Source of the DNA: CAVXSP01 sp963764505
GTDB taxonomy: Bacteria > Acidobacteriota > Vicinamibacteria > Vicinamibacterales > SCN-69-37
NCBI GenBank assembly: GCA_963764505.1
Contig: CAVXSP010000004.1
Location: 79,073 to 143,072, forward strand
Length of the DNA stretch: 64,000 nt
Direction of reading: 5' to 3'
A model generated the notes under the pieces. The model was not told the origin of the DNA. It searched no databases and saw only the letters and a list, made by a program, of their open reading frames with translations. Positions 55,884 to 64,000 of this stretch are shown piece after piece (position 1 is the stretch's first letter; every line of letters starts with the position of its first letter). Both the position numbers and the translations under genes were made by a program.

Positions 55884-57759
55884 CTACTTCAGCGCAAACG
55901 CGTACATCTTCGTGTTCGGCGCCGGCCCGGTTCGCGCGGGAATGTGGAACGCCGCGTCGTGCAGATTCGCGGCGACCGCGACGACATACTGCTTGCCGTT
56001 GCCGCCCATATACGTCAGCGGCGTCATCTTCACGTCGTCGTCGAGCGTGGTCTTCCACAATTCCTTGCCCGTCTTACCGTCGAACGCGCGGAAGCTGGAG
56101 TCGGCCGTCGCGCCGATGAAGACGAGTCCGCTTGCCGTCGCAATCGGCGCGCCAGTGTTCATCGCGGTCCCCGTGCCCTTGACGCCTTTCGCGGCGAGAT
56201 CCGGGTACTCCCCCAGCGGAACGCGCCACACGATGTCGCCGGTGCTCGTGCTGACGGCGACGAGCTCGGACCACGGCGGCTGATTGCACGGGTACCCGTT
56301 CGGATCGGTGTAATACGTTGTCGGAATCTTCGACTTCGAGAACGAGGGCAGCACGCCGGACGACTGCGACAACTGGCCGATGACCGCCAGGTGACGAGGG
56401 TTGACGAAGGTCAGTCCAAGCGACTGGCTGGTCGCGACGCCGCCCCATCCGCCGCCGCCTTCCGAGCCCGGAAAGACAAGGCTCGGCACCATGCCGTACG
56501 GGGTGTACGGCCCCATGTTGACGGCCTTGTCGAAGAGCTCCGTGCAGTACTTCTCCGCTTCCGGCGAGATCTTGCTAATCTCCGTGCGCGTCATGCTGTC
56601 GCGTGTCAGGCCGGTCGGATGCAGCGGAAACGGCTGCGTCGGCCATGCCTGATCGCCGGGCGTGTCCAACCGCGGGATCGGCCGCTCCTCGACGCCCCAC
56701 AGCGGCTCGCCGGTCAGCCGGTTGAACGTGAAGAGCAGGCCGAGTTTCGTCATCTGCGCGACGGCGGGCACGCGCTGGCCGTTCTTCGTCGCCTCGAACA
56801 GCGACGGCTGTGAGCTCACATCCCAGTCGTAGATGTCGTGATGCGTGATCTGGAAGTGCCAGACGCGCTTCCCCGTCGACGCGCGCAATGCCAGCAGCGT
56901 CGTCGCGTAGAGATTCTCGCCGGGACGGCCGTTCCCGAAGTTCTGATCGGTCGCGTTGCCCGTCGGAATGAAGACCAGATCGTTCGCGACATCGACGGCC
57001 ATCGGGACCCAGACGCCGGCGCTCTTGCGCTGCTGCCAGCCGTTCAGGCCCCACGTGCCGAAGTTCTCTTCACCGGCGTGAGGCACGACATGGAAGCGCC
57101 AGACTTCCTTTCCCGTCAGCAGATCGAACGCGCGCGGATCGCCGGGCTCGCCGTAGCGGCCGCTTTCGCCGGTTTCCCCGGCGATGATCGCGAGATTCCT
57201 GTAGAGCGCTGGCGGCGTATTGATGCGATAGGCGCCGCCGCCGACCTCGTCCATGATGCCGGCGCCGAGGTTGATGACGCGCTCGGGACCGGGAATCGGC
57301 TGACCCGTTTTCGCGTTGAGCTGAAGGATGTATCCCTGCGCAACGCCGACGATGATGCGGGGACCCTGTTGGCCGGAGCCGGGCCAGTACGCAGATCCCG
57401 CGTCCGCCGGCGGACGGCGTGATGCCCCCGAGTTCCGTCACCGTCTTCATGTCGAACTTCCACAGCTCGGTGCCGGCGTCGGCCTTGAGCGCGATGATGT
57501 TCGAGCCGAAGGGGAAGTACAGCACGTTGTTCACCGCCAGCGGTGTCATCGAGAAGTCGCTGCGCGAGCCGAGGTCGTAGGTCCACGCGGTGGCGAGACT
57601 AGCGACGTTCGCCGGCGTGATCTGCGTGAGCGGCGAGTACTTCGAGCCGCCGGCATCGTAGCCGACGTAGGCCCAGTCGCCCGCAGGCGTCTGCGCGTGC
57701 AGAGCGGCGCCGATACCCGCCGCGAACGCCAAGGCCGCCATGGTCCGCCGTGTTGACAT
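55884..57759 (-). CDS. PQQ-dependent propeller dehydrogenase, frameshifted
   Basis: Periplasmic quinoprotein-type dehydrogenase, about 624 residues once one extra base is skipped. Signal peptide MAALAFAAGIGAALHAQ. Propeller blades begin DWAYVGYDAGGSKYSPLTQI, a typical start, and end ADSSFRAFDGKTGKELWKTT and YVVAVAANLHDAAF. The frame shifts at 57390-57397: the first part reads ELGGITPSAGGRGI and the +1 frame AYWPGSGQQGPRIIVGVA. Removing one T in GATCTGCG gives the common RGIAYW. No membrane domain is seen, so it is soluble. It is read behind a dyad at 57819 and before the Tat TIM-barrel gene. Substrate unknown; quinate and other polyols are possible. Confidence 0.87.
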
Positions 57760-57818
57760 CCTCGATCCTCCGGTCGCACGATAACACCGCGCGCCGTCGA
57801 CGGTCGGCCTTTAACCGC

Positions 57819-57835
57819 GCTGTAACCGTAACAGC
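57819..57835. promoter_or_regulatory. Dyad with GTAACCGTAACAG motif (copy 1)
   Basis: GCTGT and ACAGC flank AACCGTA, an imperfect palindrome in the divergent gap between the PQQ dehydrogenase and the TPR protein genes. The core GTAACCGTAACAG recurs with one change at 61035 (minus strand) and 61520. The form TGTWACCGTWACA is like operators of LacI-family sugar-acid repressors. Confidence 0.6.
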
Positions 57836-57877
57836 CTAGCGGATTGGGCGACGATCATCGACTCTTGATCGACTCCC

Positions 57878-59671
57878 GTGCCTCTGCCTATCGGCCGCAA
57901 ACGTCGGACGTCTCCCCTCATCGAGCCGCCGGCGGCGGGCGAGAGGGACGCCTCACGGCCCGCCGACAGGCAGCTCGAGCGCATTCTCCGCAGCGAGACA
58001 TTCCAGCGATCCGATCGACTCAAGCGGTTCCTGACGTTCATTGTTCGAGAAACGATGGCCGGACGAGGAGCCGCACTCAAGGAGTACGTCATCGGCGTGC
58101 AGGTGTTCCGCAAGGAGGACTCCTTCGACGCGCGCACCGACCCCATCGTGCGCGTTCAGGCCCGCCGGCTGCGCGCGAAGCTCGTCCGCTATTTCCGGGA
58201 AGAAGGCCGGGCCGATCCCACGCTCATCGAGCTGCCGAAGGGCGGCTACACGCCGGTGATCAAACCCCGGGACGAGGTCCCTGCGCCCAGGCGGTCGGTC
58301 ACCACAGCGCTCGTCAGCCGCAACACTATTTCGGTGCATCGATTCGCCGATCACAGCGGCGACGGGTCGCTCGAGGCGATCTGCGACGGCCTCCGCGAAG
58401 AGCTCGTGCATCGGCTCGCTCAGCTTCCGGCGCTGCGGATCCTCGCCGCCTGGCCCGCCGAGGCGGCGCCATCGACTTCGCCCGGCGACGCGGGCGCCCT
58501 GGTCATCACGGGCAGCATCCGACGATCCGCCACGCGGCTGCGGATCGCGGTGCACCTGATTGACGGGGCGAGCGGCAGCTACCTCTGGTCGGAGTCCATG
58601 GACGGTTCGGCAGACGATGTGTTGGGACTGCAGGAGCGAGTGGCCGCCGCGGCGGCCCGGAAGCTCGATGAATCCGATGCGAACGATCGCACCCGCGTGA
58701 ACCGGCCCGTCGTCAATCTCGCGGCGCAGAACCTGTATCTGCAAGGCCGGTATCACCTCAACCAGCGCACGGAGGACGGGTTGCGGAAGGCGCTCGATTT
58801 CTTTGAGCGCGCGCTCGGCGAGGATGCGCACTACGCCGTGGCCCACAGCGGCATGGCGGATGCGTATGGGCTGCTCGCGCACTACGGCGTGCGCGGTCCC
58901 GCAGACGTCTGGTCCAAGGCGGCCTCGAGCGCGAAGACCGCGGTGATGCTCGACCCCTTCTCTGCCGAGGCGCGCACGTCACTCGCGCTCGTCACAGCCA
59001 CACAGGATTGGGACTGGGCGGGGGCGGAGCGCGAGCACCAGCGTGCGATCGACCTGGACAGGAAGTACGCCACCGGGCACCATTGGTATGCGGCCTCGTG
59101 CCTGGCGCCGCTCGGCCGCCTCGACGAAGCGCTCGATGAGATTCTGCTCGCGCAGTCCCTCGATCCCGTGTCGTCCATCATCGCGCGGGACGTTGCGATG
59201 ATTCATTACTATCGCCGCGATTTCGAGATGGCGCTCGAACAGTGCGACCACACCATCGAGTTGAATCCGCATTTCGCCCCGGCCTACTGGCTGCTCGGGT
59301 TGATTCAGGCGCACCGGCGTGATTTCGACGAGTCGATCGCCGCGCTGCAGCGCGCGGTCCATCTGTCACCGCAGACGCCACGCATGCACGGCGCGCTTGG
59401 CCGTACCCTCGCGCTCTCGGGGCGCCGGCGTCCCGCACTGCAAGTGTTGCGCAAGCTCGAGTCGCACGCCACCGACCGTTACATCTCTCCGCTCGAGTTC
59501 GCCTGGATCCAGCTCGCTCTCGGAGACCTTGAAGTAGGATTCCGCTGGCTGTCAAAGGCCTGCGAAGACCGTTCGTTCGACCTCATCTCGGCCAAGGTCG
59601 ATCAACGTTTCGATCCGCTTCGCAACGACGACCGCTTCGCCGCGATTCTCAAACAACTCGGCCTCGATTGA
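57878..59671 (+). CDS. TPR protein with FlgO/TolB-like domain and N-terminal regulatory-type domain
   Basis: A 597-residue cytoplasmic protein. Residues 25-130 form the conserved N-terminal domain of such acidobacterial proteins (LKRFLTFIVRETMAGRGAAL, KEYVIGVQVFRKEDSFD, VRVQARRLRAKLVRYF), with a winged-helix look. A FlgO/TolB-N-like domain follows (LREELVHRLAQLPALRILAA, ITGSIRRSATRLRIAVHLID). TPRs make up the rest (ALDFFERALGEDAHYAVAH, LGRLDEALDEILLAQSLDPV, FDESIAALQRAVHLSPQTPR). Usually such proteins carry a CadC- or cyclase-type output domain. It starts at a GTG, 43 bases after a dyad, and is divergent from the PQQ dehydrogenase; it could be the regulator or a sensor, but this is unproven. 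Confidence 0.78.
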   Translation: MPLPIGRKRRTSPLIEPPAAGERDASRPADRQLERILRSETFQRSDRLKRFLTFIVRETMAGRGAALKEYVIGVQVFRKEDSFDARTDPIVRVQARRLRAKLVRYFREEGRADPTLIELPKGGYTPVIKPRDEVPAPRRSVTTALVSRNTISVHRFADHSGDGSLEAICDGLREELVHRLAQLPALRILAAWPAEAAPSTSPGDAGALVITGSIRRSATRLRIAVHLIDGASGSYLWSESMDGSADDVLGLQERVAAAAARKLDESDANDRTRVNRPVVNLAAQNLYLQGRYHLNQRTEDGLRKALDFFERALGEDAHYAVAHSGMADAYGLLAHYGVRGPADVWSKAASSAKTAVMLDPFSAEARTSLALVTATQDWDWAGAEREHQRAIDLDRKYATGHHWYAASCLAPLGRLDEALDEILLAQSLDPVSSIIARDVAMIHYYRRDFEMALEQCDHTIELNPHFAPAYWLLGLIQAHRRDFDESIAALQRAVHLSPQTPRMHGALGRTLALSGRRRPALQVLRKLESHATDRYISPLEFAWIQLALGDLEVGFRWLSKACEDRSFDLISAKVDQRFDPLRNDDRFAAILKQLGLD

Positions 59672-59680
59672 CCGCCGCGG

Positions 59681-60982
59681 TCAACGGACCTCGAGACGCT
59701 TGACCTCGCCCAGCGCGAACACGTACAGCGCGGAGCCGATGAGTGGAACGATCCCGACGTAGATCAACGAATAGAAATAGGAGCCAGTCAACTGAAGAAT
59801 GATGCCAAGAATGAGCGGCGTGAGGATACCGGCGAAGTTCGTGATCATGTTGAAGAAGCCGCCGGCGAGCCCGACCATGTCTTTCGGCGCCAGGTCGGTC
59901 AGCACCGTCCAGCCGAGGTTCGACATCCCCTGGCCGAAGAACGCGATGGACATGATCAATACGACCAGGTTGTCCGCCCCGGCCGGAACCCAGTTAGCCA
60001 GAATCAACGACGAAGCGAGCGCGAGCCCTAAGGCCACGGGCAGCTTCCTGGCCAAGGTGATTGATCCGCCGCGCTGGATGATGCGATCGGCCACAAAGCC
60101 CGCGACCACTCCCCCGAGGGCCGCAGCCATATATGGAAATGAGACGAAGATGCCCAGCTTGATCCAAGGCATCTGGCGTTGCGTTGCCAGATAGTTGACG
60201 AAGTCGATCAAGAAAAACGTAAGGACGGTGTTGCCGCAGAACTGGGCGAGCGAGATGATGAGGATCGGCCGCAGCTTTGCGACCCGCAGAAAGTGCGCCC
60301 AGGAGATCGGCGTCTGCGCGAGCTTCTCCTTAGCGAACCCTCCTCCGGCGGCGATGTAGTCCAGCTCTGCTTGGTTGACTTGGCGCGATTCCTGTGGCTC
60401 GTGATACACGGCGTACCAGGTGACACCAAAAACCAACCCGAATCCACCCGCCGCGACGAAGAGGCCGCGCCACGTATAGTGCTCCGCGATCCAGAACAGC
60501 GGCACGAGGAAAAACGCCAGGCCGGCGCCAATCCCAATGGCATAGATGCTGTTGGCGCGAGCGCGCTCGTGCTGTGGAAACCAGCTGTTGAGCACGCGGC
60601 TGTTGGCCGGAAAGCACGGGGCCTCAAACAGGCCGAGCGCGACACGGAGCCCGATGAACGCGCTGACGGAGCTGATCAGTCCTTGAAAGACCGTCGTCAC
60701 CGACCAGGCAATCAGCGATACGAAATAGACCAGGCGCGTGCCGAATCGGTCCAGTACAGCGCCACCAGGCACCTGCGCCAGCGCATAGCTCCAGCTGAAC
60801 GCGGAGCCAATGGTCCCCGCGACGATCGGGCTGATGTCCAAATCCTTCACGAAAAGCGGTCGCGCAATACTGAAGACGGCCCGGTCCAGATAGTTGATGA
60901 GAGTGGCGATAAAGACGAGCGCCAGCACCGGAAACCAGCGAACGTGGGTACGGCGGCGATCTGGCGCGCTCATGCTGGACAT
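59681..60982 (-). CDS. MFS transporter of the ACS (hexuronate/sugar-acid) type
   Basis: A 433-residue inner-membrane transporter with 12 helices. The start LVFIATLINYLDRAVFSIARP has the family phrase NYLDR, and the loop 2-3 motif is PGGAVLDRFGTR. Then VALGLFEAPCFPANSRVLNSW and WRGLFVAAGGFGLVFGVTW match the anion:cation symporter (ACS) family, which takes up hexuronates, galactonate, glucarate and similar acids. The ATG at 60982 is one of several Met codons (60973 also). It lies downstream of the dehydroquinase gene in the same direction, with a GTAACCG motif in between. Sugar acid or quinate is the likely substrate class. Confidence 0.88.
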   Translation of the reverse strand: MSSMSAPDRRRTHVRWFPVLALVFIATLINYLDRAVFSIARPLFVKDLDISPIVAGTIGSAFSWSYALAQVPGGAVLDRFGTRLVYFVSLIAWSVTTVFQGLISSVSAFIGLRVALGLFEAPCFPANSRVLNSWFPQHERARANSIYAIGIGAGLAFFLVPLFWIAEHYTWRGLFVAAGGFGLVFGVTWYAVYHEPQESRQVNQAELDYIAAGGGFAKEKLAQTPISWAHFLRVAKLRPILIISLAQFCGNTVLTFFLIDFVNYLATQRQMPWIKLGIFVSFPYMAAALGGVVAGFVADRIIQRGGSITLARKLPVALGLALASSLILANWVPAGADNLVVLIMSIAFFGQGMSNLGWTVLTDLAPKDMVGLAGGFFNMITNFAGILTPLILGIILQLTGSYFYSLIYVGIVPLIGSALYVFALGEVKRLEVR

Positions 60983-61034
60983 CGAAAGGCGGATGGTAGC
61001 ACCCGGCGTCGCGTCCACGATCGAACGCAGCGGC

Positions 61035-61047
61035 CTGATACGGTTAC
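61035..61047 (-). promoter_or_regulatory. GTAACCGTATCAG motif (copy 2)
   Basis: On the leftward strand the 13-mer matches the dyad core at 57822 in 12 of 13 positions. It overlaps the stop codon of the dehydroquinase gene and lies 53 bases before the MFS transporter start. It could be a weak operator or partly coincidental because of the overlap with coding bases. Confidence 0.4.
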
Positions 61048-61493
61048 GCCGGTTTACCTGGCAACGCGCCTGATGTGACTAGCTCGACGGCCTCCAGATA
61101 GCCGGCGAGTCCCTTCCCGGAAATGACCTGACGGGCTGCTGTGGCTGTGATCAGTCGCCGCCGGAATTCCTCGCGCGCCAGCGGCTCGGAGATGTGGACC
61201 TCCACGACTGGCCGTCGCGTATCTTCGAGCGCGTCGCGGAGCGCCACGCTGTAATGGGAAAGACCGCCGGGATTGATGATGATCGCGTCAGCGTTTTCAG
61301 CGCTTTCCTGGAGCCAGTCGATCAACGCGCCTTCGTGATTCGACTGGAACGCCTCGACCTGCGCGCCATGAGCAGCCGCAGCAGGGCTGACTGCCGAGAC
61401 GATCTCGGCCAATGTGATGTTCCCGTACGTCTTCGCGTCGCGCCGCCCCAGCCGGTTGAGGTTCGGGCCGTGCACCAGGAGAATGTGCATCAC
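61044..61493 (-). CDS. aroQ: Type II 3-dehydroquinate dehydratase
   Basis: A 149-residue AroQ-type dehydroquinase, which converts 3-dehydroquinate to 3-dehydroshikimate. The family start HILLVHGPNLNRLGRRDAKTYG carries the catalytic Arg and Tyr. FQSNHEGALIDWLQ, NPGGLSHYSVALRDAL (catalytic His in SHYS, where most members have THTS) and EVHISEPLAREEFR follow. Length is normal. It is divergent from the Tat TIM-barrel gene with a GTAACCG motif between them, and it leads into the MFS gene. Its place in a transporter and PQQ-dehydrogenase neighbourhood favours quinate or shikimate breakdown over aromatic synthesis. Confidence 0.93.
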   Translation of the reverse strand: MMHILLVHGPNLNRLGRRDAKTYGNITLAEIVSAVSPAAAAHGAQVEAFQSNHEGALIDWLQESAENADAIIINPGGLSHYSVALRDALEDTRRPVVEVHISEPLAREEFRRRLITATAARQVISGKGLAGYLEAVELVTSGALPGKPA

Positions 61494-61519
61494 CCGACAG
61501 TGTAGCCTGCCCCACGCGC

Positions 61520-61532
61520 GTAACCGTTACAG
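61520..61532. promoter_or_regulatory. GTAACCGTTACAG motif (copy 3)
   Basis: GTAAC and GTTAC flank a single C, a perfect small palindrome in the 99-base gap between divergent dehydroquinase and TIM-barrel genes. It differs from the copy at 57822 in one base of 13. It is a good operator candidate for both directions. Confidence 0.6.
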
Positions 61533-61592
61533 GCCCGCCTGCGCGGCACTCCAGTGTTAGCGTTCCCTACAGACATTTCCCTGGAGAACACA

Positions 61593-62726
61593 ATGGCCAT
61601 TACACGACGTGAGTTCGGACGATTGGCGGCCGCGGGCCTTCCTGCTGCGGCGTTCATCGAGAACCCGCTGTTCCACTCGGTGTTCGCGCAAGGGAAGCCG
61701 AACTCGAAGTTCGGCGGAGTGCAGATCGGTGTCATTACGTACAGCTATCGCTCGATGCCAGACCAGAGCGCAGAGGCGACGCTGAAATACGTGCTCGAGT
61801 CCGGTGTCAGCGCGATTGAGCTGATGGACACACCGGTCGAGCTCTTCCTCGGCCGTCCCGCTCCCGTTGGACGCGCGGGCGGTGCGGGCGCCGCGGGCGG
61901 GGGCCGCCGTGGCGGGGCGGAAGCGCCGGCTGGACCGACGCCGTACGAGCAGTTGATGGCCGGAACGATGCCGTCATGCACGCCCGGTCAAGGCCGCAGG
62001 GGTGGCGGCGGAGGCGGGCGAGGTGGAGCGCAGTCGACGCCCGAAGAATTGGCGGCTCAGCAGCAGGAGGCGGATGCGCTCCGGAAATGGCGCACTTCCG
62101 TGTCGTTGGAGAAGGTGAAGGCACTGAGGAAGATGTACAACGACGCGGGCGTCACGATGTACGCCTACAAACCGGACCGGCTGCAGAAGAATATGCAGAC
62201 AACAGACGCTGAGTTCGACTACGTGTTTACGATCGCGTCAACGCTCGGTGCTTCCGCGCTACATATGGAACTGCCGTCCGGCGCAGATGCCATGGCGTTG
62301 GCGAAGCGCATGGCGCAGTTCGCCGAGAAGCACAAGGTGTTCGTTGGATTCCATACGCACGGGCAAGGCAGCATGACGGCGTTCGACGAGGCGTTGGCTG
62401 TGTCGAAGTGGATCACCTGTAATGTCGACCTCGGGCACTACGTCGCCGCCGGCAACGTCGGCGGAACGCCGATTCAGTTCCTGGAGAAGCACCACGACCG
62501 CATCTCGAGCTTCCACCTGAAGGATCGAACACTTCCGGAGCACTGTTCGTTGACCGTTCCGTACGGCAAGGGCGACGGCCAGATCAAAGACATCCTCCTC
62601 CTCATGAAGAGGAACAAGTGGACGTTCCCTGCGACCGTCGAGCTCGAGTCGCCAATCCCAGCAGGATCCGATGCGGTGAAAGAAGTGGCAAAGAGTGTCG
62701 AGTTCGCGAGGGCCGTGCTCGCCTAA
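61593..62726 (+). CDS. Tat-exported TIM-barrel isomerase-like protein with Gly-rich insertions
   Basis: A 377-residue protein with a twin-arginine signal (TRREFGRLAAAGLPAAAFIE). Barrel parts: VQIGVITYSYRSM, VSAIELMDTPVELFLG, GVTMYAYKPDRLQ, ASALHMELPSGADA, VFVGFHTHGQGS (His), ITCNVDLGHYVAAGN (Asp/His), ISSFHLKDRTLPEHC and TFPATVELESP (Glu). Two Gly/Arg/Ala-rich insertions (about residues 89-115 and 130-150) interrupt it after the second strand. 3-Dehydroshikimate dehydratases share this fold, so with the dehydroquinase next door that activity is worth testing, although an exported location would be odd. A GTAACCG dyad lies 60 bases upstream. Confidence 0.85.
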   Translation: MAITRREFGRLAAAGLPAAAFIENPLFHSVFAQGKPNSKFGGVQIGVITYSYRSMPDQSAEATLKYVLESGVSAIELMDTPVELFLGRPAPVGRAGGAGAAGGGRRGGAEAPAGPTPYEQLMAGTMPSCTPGQGRRGGGGGGRGGAQSTPEELAAQQQEADALRKWRTSVSLEKVKALRKMYNDAGVTMYAYKPDRLQKNMQTTDAEFDYVFTIASTLGASALHMELPSGADAMALAKRMAQFAEKHKVFVGFHTHGQGSMTAFDEALAVSKWITCNVDLGHYVAAGNVGGTPIQFLEKHHDRISSFHLKDRTLPEHCSLTVPYGKGDGQIKDILLLMKRNKWTFPATVELESPIPAGSDAVKEVAKSVEFARAVLA

Positions 62727-62944
62727 ACCGTCACGGATACGGAGTCGAAGCTCAAGGGGCCGGTTCACCGCCGGCGCTTTGGCTTGTTGCTGTCGCTGAG
62801 TGCTCTGGGCACCTCTCAGTGCCCGCCGGGAACTGCAGAGCTATGACATCTTGTCTATGGACACACTCGCCAGCAGCCCGTTCGCGGCGCTGACAGTCAT
62901 CGTGGCGCCGGCAATTCTCACAAATGCCGCGTCGGTGCTCTCTC

Positions 62945-63656
62945 TCGGCACGGGTATCGGCGACTGCACATCCTGCTTGAACGCGAAGGCTTGGTCGTCA
63001 ATCACAAGCGCGTCCATCGCCTGTACCGAGCGGCTGGCCTTCAAGGCCGGCGGCGGCAGCGCAAACGCCTGACGCGAGCGGACCGCGTGCCGCTCCCGGT
63101 GCCGAGTCGACCGCGCGAGCGCTGGTCCATGGACTTCACGACCGACACGCTGGCGGACGGCCGCGGCTTCCGCACGCTCAACATCGTGGACGACTTCACG
63201 CGGGAATGCCTGGCCATCGAGGTCGATCGATCGTTGCCAGGTCTCCGCGTCACGCGCGTCCTTGATCGGCTCGCCGGTACCGTCGGTCTGCCTCAGAGCA
63301 TCGTCGTGGACTACGGGCCGGAGTTTGCCGGTCGAACGCTCGACGCGTGGGCCTACGGACGCGGCGTCACGGTGCGTTTCATCCGCCCAGGCAAGCCGAT
63401 CGAGAACGCGTACGTCGAAAGCTTCAACGGGAAGTTTCGCGACGAATGCTTGAACGAGAACTGGTTCCTGAATCTGGCGGACGCGAAGACCGCGATTGAG
63501 ATCTGGCGAATCGACTACAACATCGTGCGGCCGCATAGCTCGCTGAACGATGCCACGCCGCAGGCCTTTGCTCGTGACTCGATGGAGGCTGGCCGGCTGA
63601 CGCCGACTCGCAAGAACGAAGACCGGAAAACCAAGGACCTCACATTGTCCGTGTAG
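62945..63656 (+). pseudogene. IS3-family transposase (OrfB), 5' truncated
   Basis: The frame from about 62945 reads YRRLHILLEREGLVVNHKRV, then the integrase core with the DDE triad: WSMDFTTD, VVDYGPEFAGRTLD and ENAYVESFNGKFRDECLNE. It ends NIVRPHSSLNDATPQAFARD and LTLSV. About the first 60-70 residues of OrfB and all of OrfA are missing, and no left end is seen upstream; 62727-62944 holds no recognisable gene. An internal start (GTG, 62991) would give 221 residues without the helix before the core. The IS407/IS2 branch fits best. Confidence 0.88.
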
Positions 63657-64000
63657 CGGATTTGGGGGGGCAGGTCACCACACCCTCGGGCTGGGGCACG
63701 CCGCCTTTCATCGTCTCGACTCTTTGCCCTCCGTCGAGCCAATTCTGGAACGTGTGGACGGTCGTCGGTGAACTGTTGAGCGCAGACTTCGGGGGAATGT
63801 GCTCGAAGCTCAGCTTCTTGCCCCTGCCGCAGATAGCGCAGATTCCTTTCGGCCGCCCCATTCGCTCGGTCCAGATCTCTCGAACGCGCTCCTCCAACCG
63901 TTCCCGTCGCGCCTTCACCCAATGCGAGTAATACGCCTCGGTGATGCGAACCGACCTGTGCCCGAGCAGCGCGGAGACGTCTTCGATCGGAATCCCGCGC
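63640..64000 (-). pseudogene. Tyrosine recombinase C-terminus with HNH-like tail, cut by the IS end
   Basis: The leftward frame enters from beyond the window and reads RGIPIEDVSALLGHRSVRIT, then EAYYSHWVKARRERL: the LLGH and nucleophile Tyr region of phage-type tyrosine recombinases. It continues without a stop into GICAICGRGKKLSFEHIPPK, a Cys-x2-Cys plus His pattern like an HNH nuclease. The HNH part loses its second half where the IS right end begins (after PEGVV), and the frame stops inside the IS. An active-site Arg pair would be upstream of the window. The host gene was probably part of an integrative element. Confidence 0.75.
63656..63677 (+). repeat. Probable right terminal inverted repeat of the IS3 remnant
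   Basis: The reading out of the transposase ends in GCGGATTTGGGGGGGCAGGTCA. Read inward it starts TGACCTGCCCCC, like the TG-initiated ends of IS407-type elements. Sequence beyond it belongs to a different gene, which the element interrupts. The matching left end is absent. Confidence 0.6.

Noticed and set aside
62755..62785. GCCGG/CCGGC hairpin after the TIM-barrel gene as a terminator
   Set aside because: The stem is five bases and no T-run follows, so it is not a convincing intrinsic terminator.

Overview
The window looks like a high-GC chromosome segment of an acidobacterium, most likely of the Vicinamibacteria type. The signs are five large MacB-like permeases of the acidobacterial duplicated orphan permease (ADOP) kind, PadR regulators directly upstream of two of them, two VWFA-related acidobacterial-type proteins, PQQ-dependent propeller dehydrogenases and twin-arginine TIM-barrel proteins. 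This assignment is inferred from gene content only. I recognised no rRNA, tRNA or CRISPR array.

Left part (1-13.6 kb). A leftward run encodes an NtrC-type activator, an NtrY-like kinase, an unusual protein with a PqqD-like N-terminus and a GT-A-like glycosyltransferase region, an ADOP permease, a PilZ protein and a multi-PAS kinase. Divergent from it, behind a good sigma-54 promoter, lie a 72-residue cysteine-rich exported peptide, a six-bladed beta-propeller protein and a second ADOP permease. Together these look like a sigma-54-controlled system that makes, modifies and exports a small peptide. This is the best candidate for an undescribed system here.

13.7-27.9 kb. A TonB receptor / YfiR-like / CHASE8 hybrid kinase operon is followed by a Tat-exported TIM-barrel protein, an SGNH hydrolase, an ABC-2 exporter pair, a DinB protein and a BlaI/BlaR1-TonB module with two perfect operator dyads. 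Then come a toastrack-like lipoprotein, a glutaminyl-cyclase-like M28 protein and a lone MacB/LolD-type ATPase.

28-41.4 kb. A tightly coupled six-gene leftward operon (PadR, ADOP permease, secreted unknown, VWFA, TPR, VWFA) has a perfect 12-bp dyad upstream of padR. A small DUF4177-like gene and a rightward ADOP / PadR / ADOP group follow.

41.4-45.0 kb is an accessory island. It holds a GNAT gene, a decapitated GNAT, a HepT toxin with an MNT antitoxin fused to an AbiEi-like protein, an IS701-like fragment and a stump of a malonyl-CoA synthetase.

45-54.4 kb is an organic-acid/CoA gene group: alpha/beta hydrolase, citryl-CoA-lyase-like protein, CaiB CoA-transferase, a ThDP enzyme, an acylating aldehyde dehydrogenase and a TIM-barrel isomerase. 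54.6-62.7 kb holds two Tat TIM-barrel proteins, a PQQ dehydrogenase, a TPR regulator-like protein, an ACS-type MFS transporter and type II dehydroquinase. Three near-identical 13-bp motifs lie among these genes and could define a quinate-like regulon. The right end is an IS3-family remnant inserted into a tyrosine recombinase with a C-terminal HNH-like domain.

Five otherwise normal genes (propeller, TonB receptor, ABC ATPase, ThDP enzyme, PQQ dehydrogenase) each need one +1 frameshift to read through. I treat these as probable sequence errors rather than real pseudogenes.
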